The notes beneath the pieces were generated by a model. The model ran no database searches and was not told the DNA's origin. It saw only the letters and a program-made list of their open reading frames with translations. A DNA stretch of 61,557 nucleotides from Limisphaera sp. (GTDB taxonomy: Bacteria > Verrucomicrobiota > Verrucomicrobiia > Limisphaerales > Limisphaeraceae). Location of the stretch: assembly GCA_025057755.1 (NCBI GenBank), contig JANWVC010000004.1:1-61557 (forward strand). Reading direction: 5' to 3'. Below are positions 26,592 through 35,533 of the stretch, piece by piece (positions within the stretch are counted from its first letter, which is position 1; each line of letters begins with the position of its first letter). The position numbers and the translations under genes are program-made.

Positions 26592-27578
26592 TCAAGACCG
26601 GAGAAACGCAGCGCCCCGCATCAATCTAGACTCAGGCCTCTGCAACTTCTCAGGAAATCCGTCTGGGGCGGCAGCCCCAAGGTTCGGAGATGGCGACGAC
26701 AGCCGCTTTTGACGCCGGTATTCAGATGGGCGCCAGCCGATCCAACGCGTGAACGCATTTGAGAACACGAAGGCGTTTTGATAACCCACCTGGTGCGCCA
26801 CAGCGTCCACAGTCAGCTCCGTGGAGGCTAACAGTTCAGCGGCACGCCGCATGCGCAGATAGGTGACTTGATGCATCGGACTGCGGCCTAATTGCCGGCG
26901 GCACAAGCGACGCAAATGTTCCTTGCTATAACCCGCCTCAGCAGCAAGCTTCTCCAGGGTCCATGGATCTGCCAGGGCGGCTTCCACCCTCTCCCACAGC
27001 AGCCGCAACTGATCCGGCTGATGTCGGGGTTGGGCGAACCTTAAAACATGGGCATGCACAAGCTCTGCCCATTTCATCATGAAGGACGGCTGAGCCGGCC
27101 CCGTACACTCGTGAATCAGACCATAAATCGCGGCGTACAAGGAAACCGGGTCGAATGGAGCCATGACCGGGGTGCTTGTATCCGCTAGAGGCCTTTGATC
27201 CGACGGGCGTTGATAACAAACCCAACAGAACTGCCAACTTGAACCTGGCACTGCCTCAAAAGCGTTGAGTGTGTGGGCCGGCAACAGACACGCCTGACCA
27301 GCCCGACACAATCGCCATCGGCCGTCGATCAAGACCCGTCCCCGACCTCCCACGCACGCCAGGAAATACGTCGTGGTCTGCCGCGTTCGGACAATCCGCA
27401 TCGGGGCCGCAGTTTGTTGGATGCCGGTGTGAATAATGGAAAATTGGTTCAATGCCGGACAAACCGGGAAGGGTTCGATCCAAGGACGTAACTCAACCCC
27501 GGCTGCACGCACCCCGGTCAGACGCGTGTGCGGCCCCAGAATGGTGACATCGGCTGCCGGCGGGGTCACCGCTCGCAT
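26592..27578 (-). CDS. AraC-family transcriptional regulator
   Basis: A 328-residue regulator from the ATG at 27578; a TTG at 27611 is possible. The N-terminal ~150 residues form a cupin-like sensor (ACVGGRGRVLIDGRWRLCRA and LLPAHTLNAFEAV), typical of sugar-responsive AraC proteins. The C-terminal ~100 residues hold two helix-turn-helix motifs: LEKLAAEAGYSKEHLRRLCR and VDAVAHQVGYQNAFVFSNAF, followed by the family signature WIGWRPSEYRR. It probably senses a small sugar or related ligand. No adjacent operon is obviously its target. The nearest downstream gene is the zincin-cyclophilin fusion, about 500 bases away. Confidence 0.92.
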   Translation of the reverse strand: MRAVTPPAADVTILGPHTRLTGVRAAGVELRPWIEPFPVCPALNQFSIIHTGIQQTAAPMRIVRTRQTTTYFLACVGGRGRVLIDGRWRLCRAGQACLLPAHTLNAFEAVPGSSWQFCWVCYQRPSDQRPLADTSTPVMAPFDPVSLYAAIYGLIHECTGPAQPSFMMKWAELVHAHVLRFAQPRHQPDQLRLLWERVEAALADPWTLEKLAAEAGYSKEHLRRLCRRQLGRSPMHQVTYLRMRRAAELLASTELTVDAVAHQVGYQNAFVFSNAFTRWIGWRPSEYRRQKRLSSPSPNLGAAAPDGFPEKLQRPESRLMRGAAFLRS

Positions 27579-28142
27579 AGGAACGCTGTTAACATAATCG
27601 GTTTGGTGCAATCAGCAAATCCTCTTCGCCAAAAAGCGCACTGGGCCACGGGAGCGAAAGGGATGCTTGGCAAAGAACTGCCTTAGGAGGCTTGTGAAAA
27701 ACCAGAAATGGATCTGAACTGATGGAAGTCAGGGCGTTCTGCTTACGGGTTCACCTGCCAGCGCCTCGAGTGCAATGGGTTATCCGATGGGCATTCCAAG
27801 GAGAATGTGCCCCTCTGTCCGGTAACATCTTAAAGCGTCCAGAGGAAAGCGCCTCACTGTGATGCCAAGGAGCGCAACAGTGCCCCCCATGAGAAAATGG
27901 AGCTCAGACTGGCCGATCCGAGAAATGTCTGGAATCGCTTACCCAACCGGCTCGCCTAAAGGCACTTGTCAGCAAACCTAGCTCGACCCATTATGCAAAG
28001 GACGGGGTCTGAACAGCGGGTTCATAAGATGAGGTTGCAGTCCGGTCCCGGCAAAAGCCGCGCCTTCGAAAAGAAAAGGCTGACCCCTTTCGGTTCAGCC
28101 ACGAGACGCGAAAGAAAGCACCGGAACGAACGAAAAGGAGTC
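27579..28142. other. Intergenic region upstream of AraC gene
   Basis: 564 bases between the AraC start and the end of the small lipoprotein gene, both on the minus strand. No convincing gene. Probably contains the AraC promoter, but I cannot place its boxes. Confidence 0.45.
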
Positions 28143-28487
28143 TTAGCGAGTCGGCTCCTGGGTTAATTGTTGCTTTAAGTGTTCTACTGTCCGGCGCTGT
28201 GCTGCACTCATGGGGCGCTTTTCGATCTCCGCCAACATTTGTCGCGCCTGCTCGTATTCTCTACGCGCCAACAAACCTTGGATATAATCGAGAGACCGTT
28301 GGGCCGTCATGATGTCGGTCTCGGTGACTTGTACGGACGTGGGAGCCTCCGAACTCACTAACGACTGCGAAACTGGCGGCACCGAGGCGGCTTCTTCACG
28401 TTTGCAACCGACGAAGAATGCCAGCATGCAAGGGAGGAGGGCCCTTCCCAACGAAACGTTCAATGGTCGCTGAACAGCTCGATCCAT
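28143..28487 (-). CDS. Small lipoprotein with helical repeat-like C-terminus
   Basis: A 114-residue protein from the ATG at 28487. The N-terminus is a lipoprotein signal with a lipobox-like FVGC at Cys28, after the hydrophobic stretch ALLPCMLAFF; KREE follows the Cys. The rest is a Ser/Thr/Val linker and two amphipathic helices (AQRSLDYIQGLLARREYEQA and AQRRTVEHLKQQL) that look like a single TPR-type hairpin. It lies 28 bases downstream of a pseudopilin gene on the same strand, so the two are probably co-transcribed, and it may serve the same surface structure. No specific function. Confidence 0.75.
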   Translation of the reverse strand: MDRAVQRPLNVSLGRALLPCMLAFFVGCKREEAASVPPVSQSLVSSEAPTSVQVTETDIMTAQRSLDYIQGLLARREYEQARQMLAEIEKRPMSAAQRRTVEHLKQQLTQEPTR

Positions 28488-28515
28488 CGTGCAACCTCTC
28501 TGCAAGGGCGCGCGC

Positions 28516-29274
28516 TCACCACCAAAAAACAGGAACCCCACTTCCGACGGTGCGCGGAGTCATTAATTCCCATTTCTTCCACTGAATGCTTCCATCCATC
28601 ATGCCCAAGTCACCTCCACTGGGCACACGTCCCTTGAGATGAGCCGACCGATGGGGTTTAGGATAGCCTCCTTGGATGGAGGTCCAATTGTAAGTGTGCC
28701 GTTGAGAGGGGCTCATTTGACCGGGAGCCGATAGGACCACATCAGCCACCAAGACCCGCTGGGAGGGCCCCTCTATGATGGTGGTGTTGAAACCCACTTG
28801 GATGGTGGCCGACCGGACCAGGTCTCGGTTCCAATTCGTCCGGTCCAGTGTCACGGTATCCGGAAACGTCATGCAATAGCCCAACACCCGATAACCGGTG
28901 TCGTTGGCGGGATTAACCGCGTAATTCCAAAGATTCCAGAAATCAGTCGAGCTGAAATGCGGTCCGAGGCCTGGACAGTACCAAATCTGCCAACTTTGTG
29001 CAGACCGCTGCATGGCTGTTCCCACGGCTGCAGGCATGTCCCAAGCCCAGTAACCTGCATTCAAGTTGCTCGGTAGTCGCTCATTGTTTTCACCGGCGTA
29101 AATATGCAGTGCGGTGAGCATCTGGCGAACGTTGTTCATGCAACTGGCCCGGATGGCCTTTTCTTTGGCCTTTGACAATGCGGGCAACAAGAGACCTGCG
29201 AGGATCGCGATGATGGCAATGACCACCAAAAGCTCGATCAAGGTGAAAGCGTTCCGCGCTGTCCGTTTGCGCAT
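28516..29274 (-). CDS. Type II secretion-like pseudopilin
   Basis: A 252-residue pseudopilin. The very short leader MRKRTARNA is followed by [18 protein letters not shown] and the helical spine [20 protein letters not shown]. The C-terminal domain ends with [19 protein letters not shown], the usual closing DG-containing strand of these families. The stop is 28 bases before the small lipoprotein gene, and the start lies 199 bases downstream of the large LamG gene, all on the minus strand. It is processed by a prepilin peptidase, which is not in this window. Confidence 0.9.
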   Translation of the reverse strand: MRKRTARNAFTLIELLVVIAIIAILAGLLLPALSKAKEKAIRASCMNNVRQMLTALHIYAGENNERLPSNLNAGYWAWDMPAAVGTAMQRSAQSWQIWYCPGLGPHFSSTDFWNLWNYAVNPANDTGYRVLGYCMTFPDTVTLDRTNWNRDLVRSATIQVGFNTTIIEGPSQRVLVADVVLSAPGQMSPSQRHTYNWTSIQGGYPKPHRSAHLKGRVPSGGDLGMMDGSIQWKKWELMTPRTVGSGVPVFWW

Positions 29275-29473
29275 GATGACTCCGTTCTCCTAACAACTAA
29301 CCCGTATTTCGCAGGTTGCGGCGCTAACCCTTCGGTCTTGTCACAACCAGCGAGCTCTGTTCCAACCATCGAGGCAGCCACGCCGCTGCACCATATCTGT
29401 AATGCACTCTAGCATACGCAGAATGCCCCCATTCCTCGACTGCCCCTCTCAGGCCACCCGTTGGGTGAGGTTC

Positions 29474-32400
29474 CTACCTGCGAAGCCGGAAGAACCGGGC
29501 CGAATCGGTCGCAGGCACTGTGTAAGGACTGGTGGCTGCAGGAATATCCGTGTACTCGCCTGTAACATCGGGAGCTGACTGCAACACGGCTCCTGTGGCC
29601 TCCCAACTCAACACAATGTTGCCGTTTTGCCGGCTCACCCCGAGCACCAACGGCGCGGCCAAGGGTGCCACCGTCGGGGTTGCGTCCGGTCCGGCCGCTC
29701 GATGGGCTGCAATTTGCTCTGCCGTCAACGCTCCGTGGTAGATCCGGAACTCGTCAATCTGGGTCCATGCATAAGCATCCGCCGAGAATAACGAGCGACC
29801 AATGAAGTTCCACGCGTTCTCAATCGCGCTCATGTCTGCAGTGATCGTCTGATAAACCGTGCGCGTGCCGTCGAGGTACAGGGCCAAATAACGATCGCCC
29901 AGAGTCGGGTCTGTCTGAAACACGCACACGATATGTCGCATCACCCCGTCGTTTAGATCACCTTGCGGCGCTCCTGTCGAAGCCGTGGTCCCAACCTCCG
30001 CCCCCGGCGGATTGATGGCGATACGATAGCTGGCCCCACCCGTGCGGGGTGCGAAGAAAATGTAATCCACGCCGCCCGGCCGTGCCGCGGCACTGTAAAT
30101 GCCAAAGTCAAACATGCGTGTCCAATTGCCGGAGGGCAAGAACTGGGCCCATGCTTCAATAGTGATCGTGGCATAGCCGTCGATCAGGTATCTGGGCAAC
30201 TCCAAGTAGGTGTGCCGTTCACCGCTCAAAGAGGCCATCCGGCCTTCGACAATCTGTGCATTCCCGTAGGGGATGGCATGCGCGCCACCGACACTGTCGT
30301 GGAAGTTGCCATTGAAGCTATACCGATGCATCAAAGCCGTCTGTTTGGGCACGACCACCACCTGCCGACTGGCGCTGGCGCTGCCCATGGTGGCCGTCAC
30401 GGTGGCGGTGCCGGGAGCGATCGCGACCACTCGTCCACCGGCCAACACGTTCAACACATTAGGATCGCTCGTCTGCAATGTTGCAATTCCGGTCAGATTC
30501 ACATCAGCGACCGTGGCGGAACTACCGCGCACCTCCGCCCGCCGACGGGTGCCTTGGATCATTGCAGAGGGCAACCTTATACTGAGCGTGGTATAAGGTC
30601 CGGCGCTTAGTTGCGGATTATCCGGTCCGGCTGCCAGGCTTGTTCGCACCTGTTCCAAATTCAACACACCGCGGTAAATGCGAAACTCGTTCAGCGCGCC
30701 GCTGAACAACAGTGTTTCGGGTGTGGCCAGGGATTTGCCAATATAGGCCAAGGGTGTGGTCAGCGTCCACAAGGGAACGGCCGCAGCAACGCTTTGCACG
30801 AGTTCACCATTGAGGTAGAGCAGTTGCTGCTGCCTCGGTCCGTCGTAAACCGCGACCACATGCACCAAGCCCGACAACAGCGCATTCCAGCCGCCAGAGA
30901 TCGTACGGCCCCCCACCAAAGCGCCGCTATTCATGGCCGGGCCATTGATGGAGATTTGAGTTACCGGAGCGGCTGCATCGGCATCGCGCAACGGCAGGCG
31001 TACGAAGTTGGCCGCCGACCCGTTGGGGAGTGTCTCGCCAAAACTGTAAAGGTACAACGGAGCACCGAGGTTATGGTAATTTGACGCATAAAACCATGCC
31101 TCGATGGTAGCCGATTGATAGTTACTTAAGATCCCGGCGGGCAATTGCAAGCTGTTGGCCCCATCAAAAATTGCCCAGCCATCCTGGTAACGCAGCCCGC
31201 CCTCCGGATTGATACCGTGCGCGTGACCAATCGAGTCCTGAGCATTCCCACTGAAACTGTACCGATGCACGAGCACCGGAGGCGGCGGCGCCACCACGGT
31301 CACACTGGCAGAGGCCGTCCGACCGGCAAAGTTAGCCGTAATTTCGGCGGTGCCTGTACCCACGGCCGTGACAACGCCCGCCGCGCTCACGGTCACGACG
31401 TTGGTGTTACTCGAAAGGAAGGTGGCACCGGAAGCAGTGACATTGACGCCACCAATGTTGGCATAGTCGGCCAGCACGCCTACGTTCTGGATGCCGCCCA
31501 ATTCCATTTGAACCTGAGGCAGCAACAGCCTAATGGATTGGAGGTCACCCAGGTCCGTCACAACACGGTTGGGACCGGCGGCGGCATTGGCCGCCACCTG
31601 CACACTTGTCAGCGCGTTGGACCAAATACGGAACTCATCGATCCGGCCACCCCAATAGGGATCGGCTCCAAACTGAGAGCGGCCCAACCAGTTGTTTGTC
31701 GTGCTGCCCACATGGAACGGCGCATTGGTAAAGCCCGTGGCGGAAACCGCCACCGGCACGCCATCCACATACAATACGCCGCGCCACGTTTCCGCATCCG
31801 TCGTGACCACGATATGCGTTTTCTTCCCGACCTGCGGTCGGCCCCCGGCACCCGTCGTCCAAGTTAACAAATGCGTGGTTTCGCCACCGCCGGCGTTGTA
31901 AGCCACGCGGGTTTGTGTCACTCCTGCGCCCGGTACAGACAGGAACATGTAACGCGTCGTGCCACTACCAAAGTCAAACACGCGAGACCAGTTGGCGCTC
32001 CCGTCATCGGTGATCCAAACCTCCCAAGTTATGGCCCTGAGGTTCGTGGTCAGGTTGGGCGGTAACGCCACGTAAGCCCCCGCGGGCGAAGATGAAGCCG
32101 TCGTGGTAGCAGGGGGAACCGGATTGGGCAGCACCAGCTCTCCATTATCAATGAAGGCGGCATTCATCAAAGTGCCATGAGCGTTGCCCACGCTGTCATT
32201 TGCATCCCCGTTAAACGAATAGCGATGCAACAGCGTGGCCGGTGGTGGTCCGACTGCCGTCACGAGCCGGGAATTGGTAAATCCCTGATAAGCGGCCGTA
32301 ATTGTGGCTGTGGCCCCGACGGTAGCCCCCACGCCGCTAACCAATCCGGCTGCGCTAACCGTAAAAGCACCTGGATTACTCGACTGGAAAGTGGATTGAC

Positions 32401-33625
32401 CGGTCACCGTAGCCGTTGAGCCATCATCAAAATGGGCCCGAACCACAGCATAGGCATACCCGTTGGTCTGCAGCTGCTCTGGGAGGATCAACGCGATGGA
32501 TTGGAGCACGGCCGGCGGGGTGGCGCTGCCCGTGGGTGCATTAGCCAGAGTGTAATTCACATTGGAACCGCTGCCTACATAGGAAAAGACCGCCACATGG
32601 TACGGATGGGCCCCGCTCAAGCCGGTTACGACTACGGAGTTTCCGGGACCGGCATACACGACGAAATTCCTGTAACCAAGCTCCGTGCCTTGTCCAAATT
32701 GGCTGCTGGCTGTGTAAGGCGTGTAATCAGAGGGTTGCGCGGTCAGCGGACCGCCCTGCCGCATCACTACAACGGACCCCTCACTCCCGGCTCCTGGAGT
32801 CCAAGAGATTCGGAGCGCGCCAGGCCCGGCATCCCGGGCAATCGTAAGGGCAGTCGCCGGGCTTGCTTCGGTTCCCGCCTGAACATTAGGTCCGGTCAAC
32901 CGAAAATTAGAATACGCGGCCGTAAGCGTGTTGGCGCTAAACGTGGCATGAATCAAACCCACCTGAACGGGCAATCCATCCATATCCGGCCGTTCCTGTT
33001 GATCACGCAATGTCCAAGGATCATCTGCGGAGGCTCGTTCGTATGCATAGAACGTGTTGCCCACCCGTTGCAGCCGCAGCCAATAATTGGTGTTCGACTC
33101 AAAAATCGGCCGACGCACGGCCCCGCTGGTGTCCCCGTTGACTTCATTGCGGAAGTAGTTCGCAATGCCAAATTGATCGAATCTCGTCCACGAAACATAA
33201 TTTTCCGCCGGACCACCCGGGTTGGGTAAGCGCGCCATCAGACCGGCCGTGTTGAACGCCGTTGGATCGAAGGGTGTGCCGATCAGGACTTCGGCGTCGA
33301 AGTCGCCGTACACTAATTTATACAGAAATACACCGTCGGAATCCTGGAACTCCCAATCGGTGGCCACGGAGGTAATCACCAACCGGCCCAATGCCACATG
33401 ATTGGTCATGGCAACAGTCGAGCCCGGACCGGATCCGCCAAGGCTGGCGTTGGGGATCTGGTTGGCTCCTGTGTATAAGCCTTCCCACAGGGTGCCCACC
33501 AAGCCCTGGGCTAGGTAATCTCGCGCCACATTGAAATTGTCGGTGAAAGTCTGGGCACGGAGTGGTAGTGTCGTGCAAAGGATCAGCACCCAGCTCCTCC
33601 GGCAGAAACGTCGGGTTGCTTTCAT
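29474..33625 (-). CDS. Giant secreted LamG/Ig-like repeat protein
   Basis: A 1383-residue exported protein with signal peptide (RSWVLILCTTLPLRAQ). The first ~240 residues form a beta-jellyroll of the kind found in glycan-binding modules (DGVFLYKLVYGDFDAEV). An FN3-like region follows at ~250-370. Three LamG/concanavalin-like domains then start with closely related sequences (LLHRYSFNGDANDSVGNAHG, LVHRYSFSGNAQDSIGHAHG and LMHRYSFNGNFHDSVGGAHA). Bacterial Ig-like (Big) repeats such as AAGVVTAVGTGTAEITANF precede the LamG domains. It ends in ARFFRLRR. No catalytic residues are evident, so it is likely an adhesin or carbohydrate-binding surface protein. It may head a transcript with the following pseudopilin and lipoprotein genes. 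Confidence 0.88.
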   Translation of the reverse strand: MKATRRFCRRSWVLILCTTLPLRAQTFTDNFNVARDYLAQGLVGTLWEGLYTGANQIPNASLGGSGPGSTVAMTNHVALGRLVITSVATDWEFQDSDGVFLYKLVYGDFDAEVLIGTPFDPTAFNTAGLMARLPNPGGPAENYVSWTRFDQFGIANYFRNEVNGDTSGAVRRPIFESNTNYWLRLQRVGNTFYAYERASADDPWTLRDQQERPDMDGLPVQVGLIHATFSANTLTAAYSNFRLTGPNVQAGTEASPATALTIARDAGPGALRISWTPGAGSEGSVVVMRQGGPLTAQPSDYTPYTASSQFGQGTELGYRNFVVYAGPGNSVVVTGLSGAHPYHVAVFSYVGSGSNVNYTLANAPTGSATPPAVLQSIALILPEQLQTNGYAYAVVRAHFDDGSTATVTGQSTFQSSNPGAFTVSAAGLVSGVGATVGATATITAAYQGFTNSRLVTAVGPPPATLLHRYSFNGDANDSVGNAHGTLMNAAFIDNGELVLPNPVPPATTTASSSPAGAYVALPPNLTTNLRAITWEVWITDDGSANWSRVFDFGSGTTRYMFLSVPGAGVTQTRVAYNAGGGETTHLLTWTTGAGGRPQVGKKTHIVVTTDAETWRGVLYVDGVPVAVSATGFTNAPFHVGSTTNNWLGRSQFGADPYWGGRIDEFRIWSNALTSVQVAANAAAGPNRVVTDLGDLQSIRLLLPQVQMELGGIQNVGVLADYANIGGVNVTASGATFLSSNTNVVTVSAAGVVTAVGTGTAEITANFAGRTASASVTVVAPPPPVLVHRYSFSGNAQDSIGHAHGINPEGGLRYQDGWAIFDGANSLQLPAGILSNYQSATIEAWFYASNYHNLGAPLYLYSFGETLPNGSAANFVRLPLRDADAAAPVTQISINGPAMNSGALVGGRTISGGWNALLSGLVHVVAVYDGPRQQQLLYLNGELVQSVAAAVPLWTLTTPLAYIGKSLATPETLLFSGALNEFRIYRGVLNLEQVRTSLAAGPDNPQLSAGPYTTLSIRLPSAMIQGTRRRAEVRGSSATVADVNLTGIATLQTSDPNVLNVLAGGRVVAIAPGTATVTATMGSASASRQVVVVPKQTALMHRYSFNGNFHDSVGGAHAIPYGNAQIVEGRMASLSGERHTYLELPRYLIDGYATITIEAWAQFLPSGNWTRMFDFGIYSAAARPGGVDYIFFAPRTGGASYRIAINPPGAEVGTTASTGAPQGDLNDGVMRHIVCVFQTDPTLGDRYLALYLDGTRTVYQTITADMSAIENAWNFIGRSLFSADAYAWTQIDEFRIYHGALTAEQIAAHRAAGPDATPTVAPLAAPLVLGVSRQNGNIVLSWEATGAVLQSAPDVTGEYTDIPAATSPYTVPATDSARFFRLRR

Positions 33626-33938
33626 GGGAAGTTGGCTGCCTGGATTTGGTTCACACTGAAACCGGCCTTGCGCTCTCTTTCGAGCCGTTTCGCGCTAGAA
33701 AGGAGACCTCAGCCGGCATCCATCTGTCCGACCAAGCTCATCTTATACAATCGATGCAAAGCTCCCATGCGCCGGATGCACCCTGACATACTCCAAATGC
33801 ACCCGTCGTCAGCTCTCGAACCAATCAGGAGCTCGGGATGGGGGAGATGGTCTGTGCCCGGGAAACCACCGTTACGGAAACGCCACCGCAATGAATCCGG
33901 CTTGCGAAAGACTCGAATTCGGGTCATCTCACTGACTT
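33626..33938. other. Divergent intergenic region
   Basis: 313 bases between the starts of the LamG gene and the YfcC-like transporter gene. Probably carries both promoters. No gene is supported. Confidence 0.5.
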
Positions 33939-35354
33939 ATGAAGAGCAGCCCAACCGCGGTAACTCTCAGCTCTTCCAATCGAGCAGCTTGGCGTATACC
34001 GCATACACTGGCCGTTTTGTTCTTCCTCATGGCCTTGGCGTTGGTAAGCACGTGGATTCTCCCGCAAGGCCGCTTCGAAACGACTACCAACGAACGTGGG
34101 CGGTCCGTCGTCGTACCGGGCACTTATCAAGTGGCGGACGAACGGGTCCTCTTGATGCCATGGGATCTGGTAACCGTGGTACCACAAGCCATGTCTGATG
34201 CGCAGGGAATTATCTTCTTTCTACTCATTGTGGGTGGAGCCATCCGTGTGTTACAGGCCACGGAAGCGCCTGATGCGGGACTGGCTTGGGTGTTACAGCG
34301 TTTGGGGAATCGGCCGTTCTGCTTCATACTTGTAGCCATGGCCCTCTTCGCTGCTGCGTCGGCCACGTTGGGGTGTGCCACCGAATACATTCCGTTAACG
34401 ACTCTGCTGGTGAGCCTGTGTGCGGCACTCCGATTGGACGCGGTGGCCGCCTGCGGCATCATGGTGGGTGGCTATTGCATCGGGTATGGCGCTGCCCTGC
34501 TCAATCCCTATACGATCATCGTGGCGCAGGAAGTTTCCGGATTGCGCCCTACTTCGGGCCTTGCCTTCCGGCTGGCCATGTTTGGACCGTTTGTGGCCGT
34601 CGGAGTCCACCATGTGTGGCGATACGCCCAGCGCACCACGCTGGGCACAAATGGCTCGGAGGGCAAAAACCTCTCGAGCGGGTGGTTGGTTCAGTCCCCA
34701 TCAAAGCCACTCCGAGTGCGAGACATTGCCATTGTTGGGATGGTGTTGGGCGCTCTGCTTGCCATGGTGTGGGGGATCCCCGCGCGTGGTTGGTACCTGA
34801 CCGAATTAACTGCCATCTGGTTGGCCCTGGCGATCGCGTGTGGGTGGGTAGGCAGGCTTGGTGTGGATGGCACAGCTCGGAGATTTGCGGAAGGGGCCAG
34901 TGAGCTGGCCTCCGTGGCGCTGATGGTTGGCTTTGCTCGGTCCATTGCTTTACTCTTAGAGCGAGGCCAAGTGTTGCACACCATTGTATACGGCCTATCA
35001 CGACCGTTGGAGGAATTGCCTCCTATTGTCGGTGCGTTAGGGATGCTATGCATCCAAACGGTCATCAATTTTTTCATTCCATCCGGGAGCGGCCAGGCTT
35101 ATGCAACCATGCCTATCATGGCCCCTTTGTCCGACGTCATAGGCGTGGAGCGACAAGTGGCCGTCTTGGCATTCCAATTTGGCGATGGATTCTCGAACGT
35201 TCTCATCCCAACGAACATTGTGCTGATGGCGATCTTGGGAATGGCAGGAGTGTCCTATGACCGCTGGGTCCGCTTCGCCGGTCCACTCTTGATTAAGTTG
35301 ACCGCGTTGGCCGCTGGCGTGCTCCTGGTAGCCGTGGTGACGGGCTACAAATAG
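33939..35354 (+). CDS. YfcC-like membrane transporter (DcuC superfamily)
   Basis: A 471-residue protein with about 11-12 membrane helices. The opening IPHTLAVLFFLMALALVSTW, followed by LPQGRFETTTNERGR, and the later segments IIFFLLIVGGAIRVLQ and INFFIPSGSGQAYATMPIMA are typical of the YfcC branch of the DcuC family. Members carry amino acids, short-chain acids or C4-dicarboxylates across the inner membrane; the substrate cannot be read here. It converges on the zincin-S9 peptidase gene, 180 bases away. Given the hydroxyproline operon ~8 kb downstream, import of an amino acid or small peptide is an attractive guess, but it is inference only. Confidence 0.85.
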   Translation: MKSSPTAVTLSSSNRAAWRIPHTLAVLFFLMALALVSTWILPQGRFETTTNERGRSVVVPGTYQVADERVLLMPWDLVTVVPQAMSDAQGIIFFLLIVGGAIRVLQATEAPDAGLAWVLQRLGNRPFCFILVAMALFAAASATLGCATEYIPLTTLLVSLCAALRLDAVAACGIMVGGYCIGYGAALLNPYTIIVAQEVSGLRPTSGLAFRLAMFGPFVAVGVHHVWRYAQRTTLGTNGSEGKNLSSGWLVQSPSKPLRVRDIAIVGMVLGALLAMVWGIPARGWYLTELTAIWLALAIACGWVGRLGVDGTARRFAEGASELASVALMVGFARSIALLLERGQVLHTIVYGLSRPLEELPPIVGALGMLCIQTVINFFIPSGSGQAYATMPIMAPLSDVIGVERQVAVLAFQFGDGFSNVLIPTNIVLMAILGMAGVSYDRWVRFAGPLLIKLTALAAGVLLVAVVTGYK

Positions 35355-35533
35355 ACACTTTGTCACTGAGTTCGTGCTCCGTTCGTCCGACCGGATCAGT
35401 GCCTCAACCACTCGGAGGTGCCTTACGTGCGCTTTGCCATGTTTGAGAAATTCCATGAAACGCAGGCCAAGGGCCTGAGGTCATGGTTTGCGCCGTCTTT
35501 AGCGAGTGGGCTATGTCACCAAAACGCCTGGCT

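Noticed and set aside
29440..29473. CACCC/GGGTG hairpin as the LamG gene terminator
   Set aside because: Only five pairs and no T-tail on the minus strand.
29953..33229. Several long plus-strand open frames (up to 265 codons) opposite the LamG gene
   Set aside because: They are mirror frames of a high-GC gene whose minus-strand product has a signal peptide and clear LamG repeats. The plus-strand products are rich in Arg, His and Gly and show no domain.
34286..34903. 205-codon plus-strand frame inside the YfcC-like transporter
   Set aside because: It overlaps the transporter in another frame. The product has Cys/Arg/Trp-rich shadow composition and no membrane pattern.
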